Positions 41,291-41,330 of a DNA stretch of 41,330 nt are shown one piece after another. This DNA is from CAJPSE01 sp963514535 (GTDB lineage Bacteria; Synergistota; Synergistia; Synergistales; Aminobacteriaceae): positions 1 to 41,330 of the forward strand of contig CAUPUB010000005.1 of NCBI GenBank assembly GCA_963514535.1, given 5' to 3'. A model generated the notes under the pieces. That model was not told the DNA's origin. It worked only from the letters and a program-made list of their open reading frames with translations, and did not search any database. The position numbers and the translations under genes were made by a program. How positions within the stretch are numbered: position 1 is the stretch's first letter; every line of letters begins with the position of its first letter.

Positions 41291-41330
41291 TAACCATGTT
41301 GAAAATTATAGATGCCACAAATCAAAGAGA

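Overview
The window looks like ordinary chromosome from a high-GC, diderm, amino-acid-fermenting bacterium of the phylum Synergistota (Fretibacterium/Aminivibrio-like). Four things point there: a secreted protein ending in a Synerg-CTERM-type tail (Gly-rich, GGGC motif, hydrophobic stretch, Arg-rich end), a DUF3798 periplasmic protein, a lipid A acyltransferase plus a patatin/beta-barrel outer-membrane protein (so an outer membrane), and an HrcA/CIRCE heat-shock operon beside butyrate kinase and phosphotransbutyrylase genes. The species assignment is inference.

Layout. 1-2.2 kb: end of a DUF3798 gene and a SurA/PpiD-like chaperone (minus). 2.3-4.8 kb: polA (minus). 4.9-7.1 kb: a more A/T-rich islet with a PD-(D/E)XK nuclease-like gene, bounded by dispersed repeats, followed by a structured segment holding a 31-codon ORF with a sequestered ribosome binding site. 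7.2-8.5 kb: GntP-type permease (plus). 8.7-16.9 kb (minus): gap, paired half-size chromate transporters, proS, patatin/Omp85-like protein, cheX, a RuvX-like gene overlapping a lipid A acyltransferase. 17.4-21.3 kb (plus): gyrA, psd, pssA, then a TPP-riboswitch-like aptamer plus terminator with no gene behind it. 21.5-22.7 kb (minus): prepilin peptidase and a YvyF-like flagellar protein. 23-27 kb (plus): secreted protein of unknown function, a 470-bp composite repeat, an aminotransferase translationally coupled to a YjiH-like membrane protein. 27.2-33.3 kb (minus): hrcA-grpE-dnaK-dnaJ-cbpA. 33.8-36.3 kb (plus): Synerg-CTERM protein and a small membrane protein. 36.4-40.6 kb (minus): class IV aminotransferase, butyrate kinase, phosphotransbutyrylase, second butyrate kinase. 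40.8-41.3 kb: N-terminally truncated methyltransferase.

How the parts work together. The heat-shock operon has a textbook promoter and a CIRCE operator whose left half-site is triplicated. psd and pssA make phosphatidylethanolamine in two steps. The ptb/buk cluster converts acyl-CoA to acid plus ATP at the end of amino-acid fermentation, and the adjoining aminotransferases and transporters fit that lifestyle. Intergenic DNA is unusually rich in short direct tandem duplications (11-17 bp) and in three dispersed repeat families (here called A, B and C) that assemble into a mosaic at 23.8-24.3 kb.

Best candidates for something undescribed: the orphan TPP-type riboswitch ending the gyrA-psd-pssA region; the small ORF with the switch-like leader next to the nuclease islet; the triplicated CIRCE half-site; and the composite repeat families.
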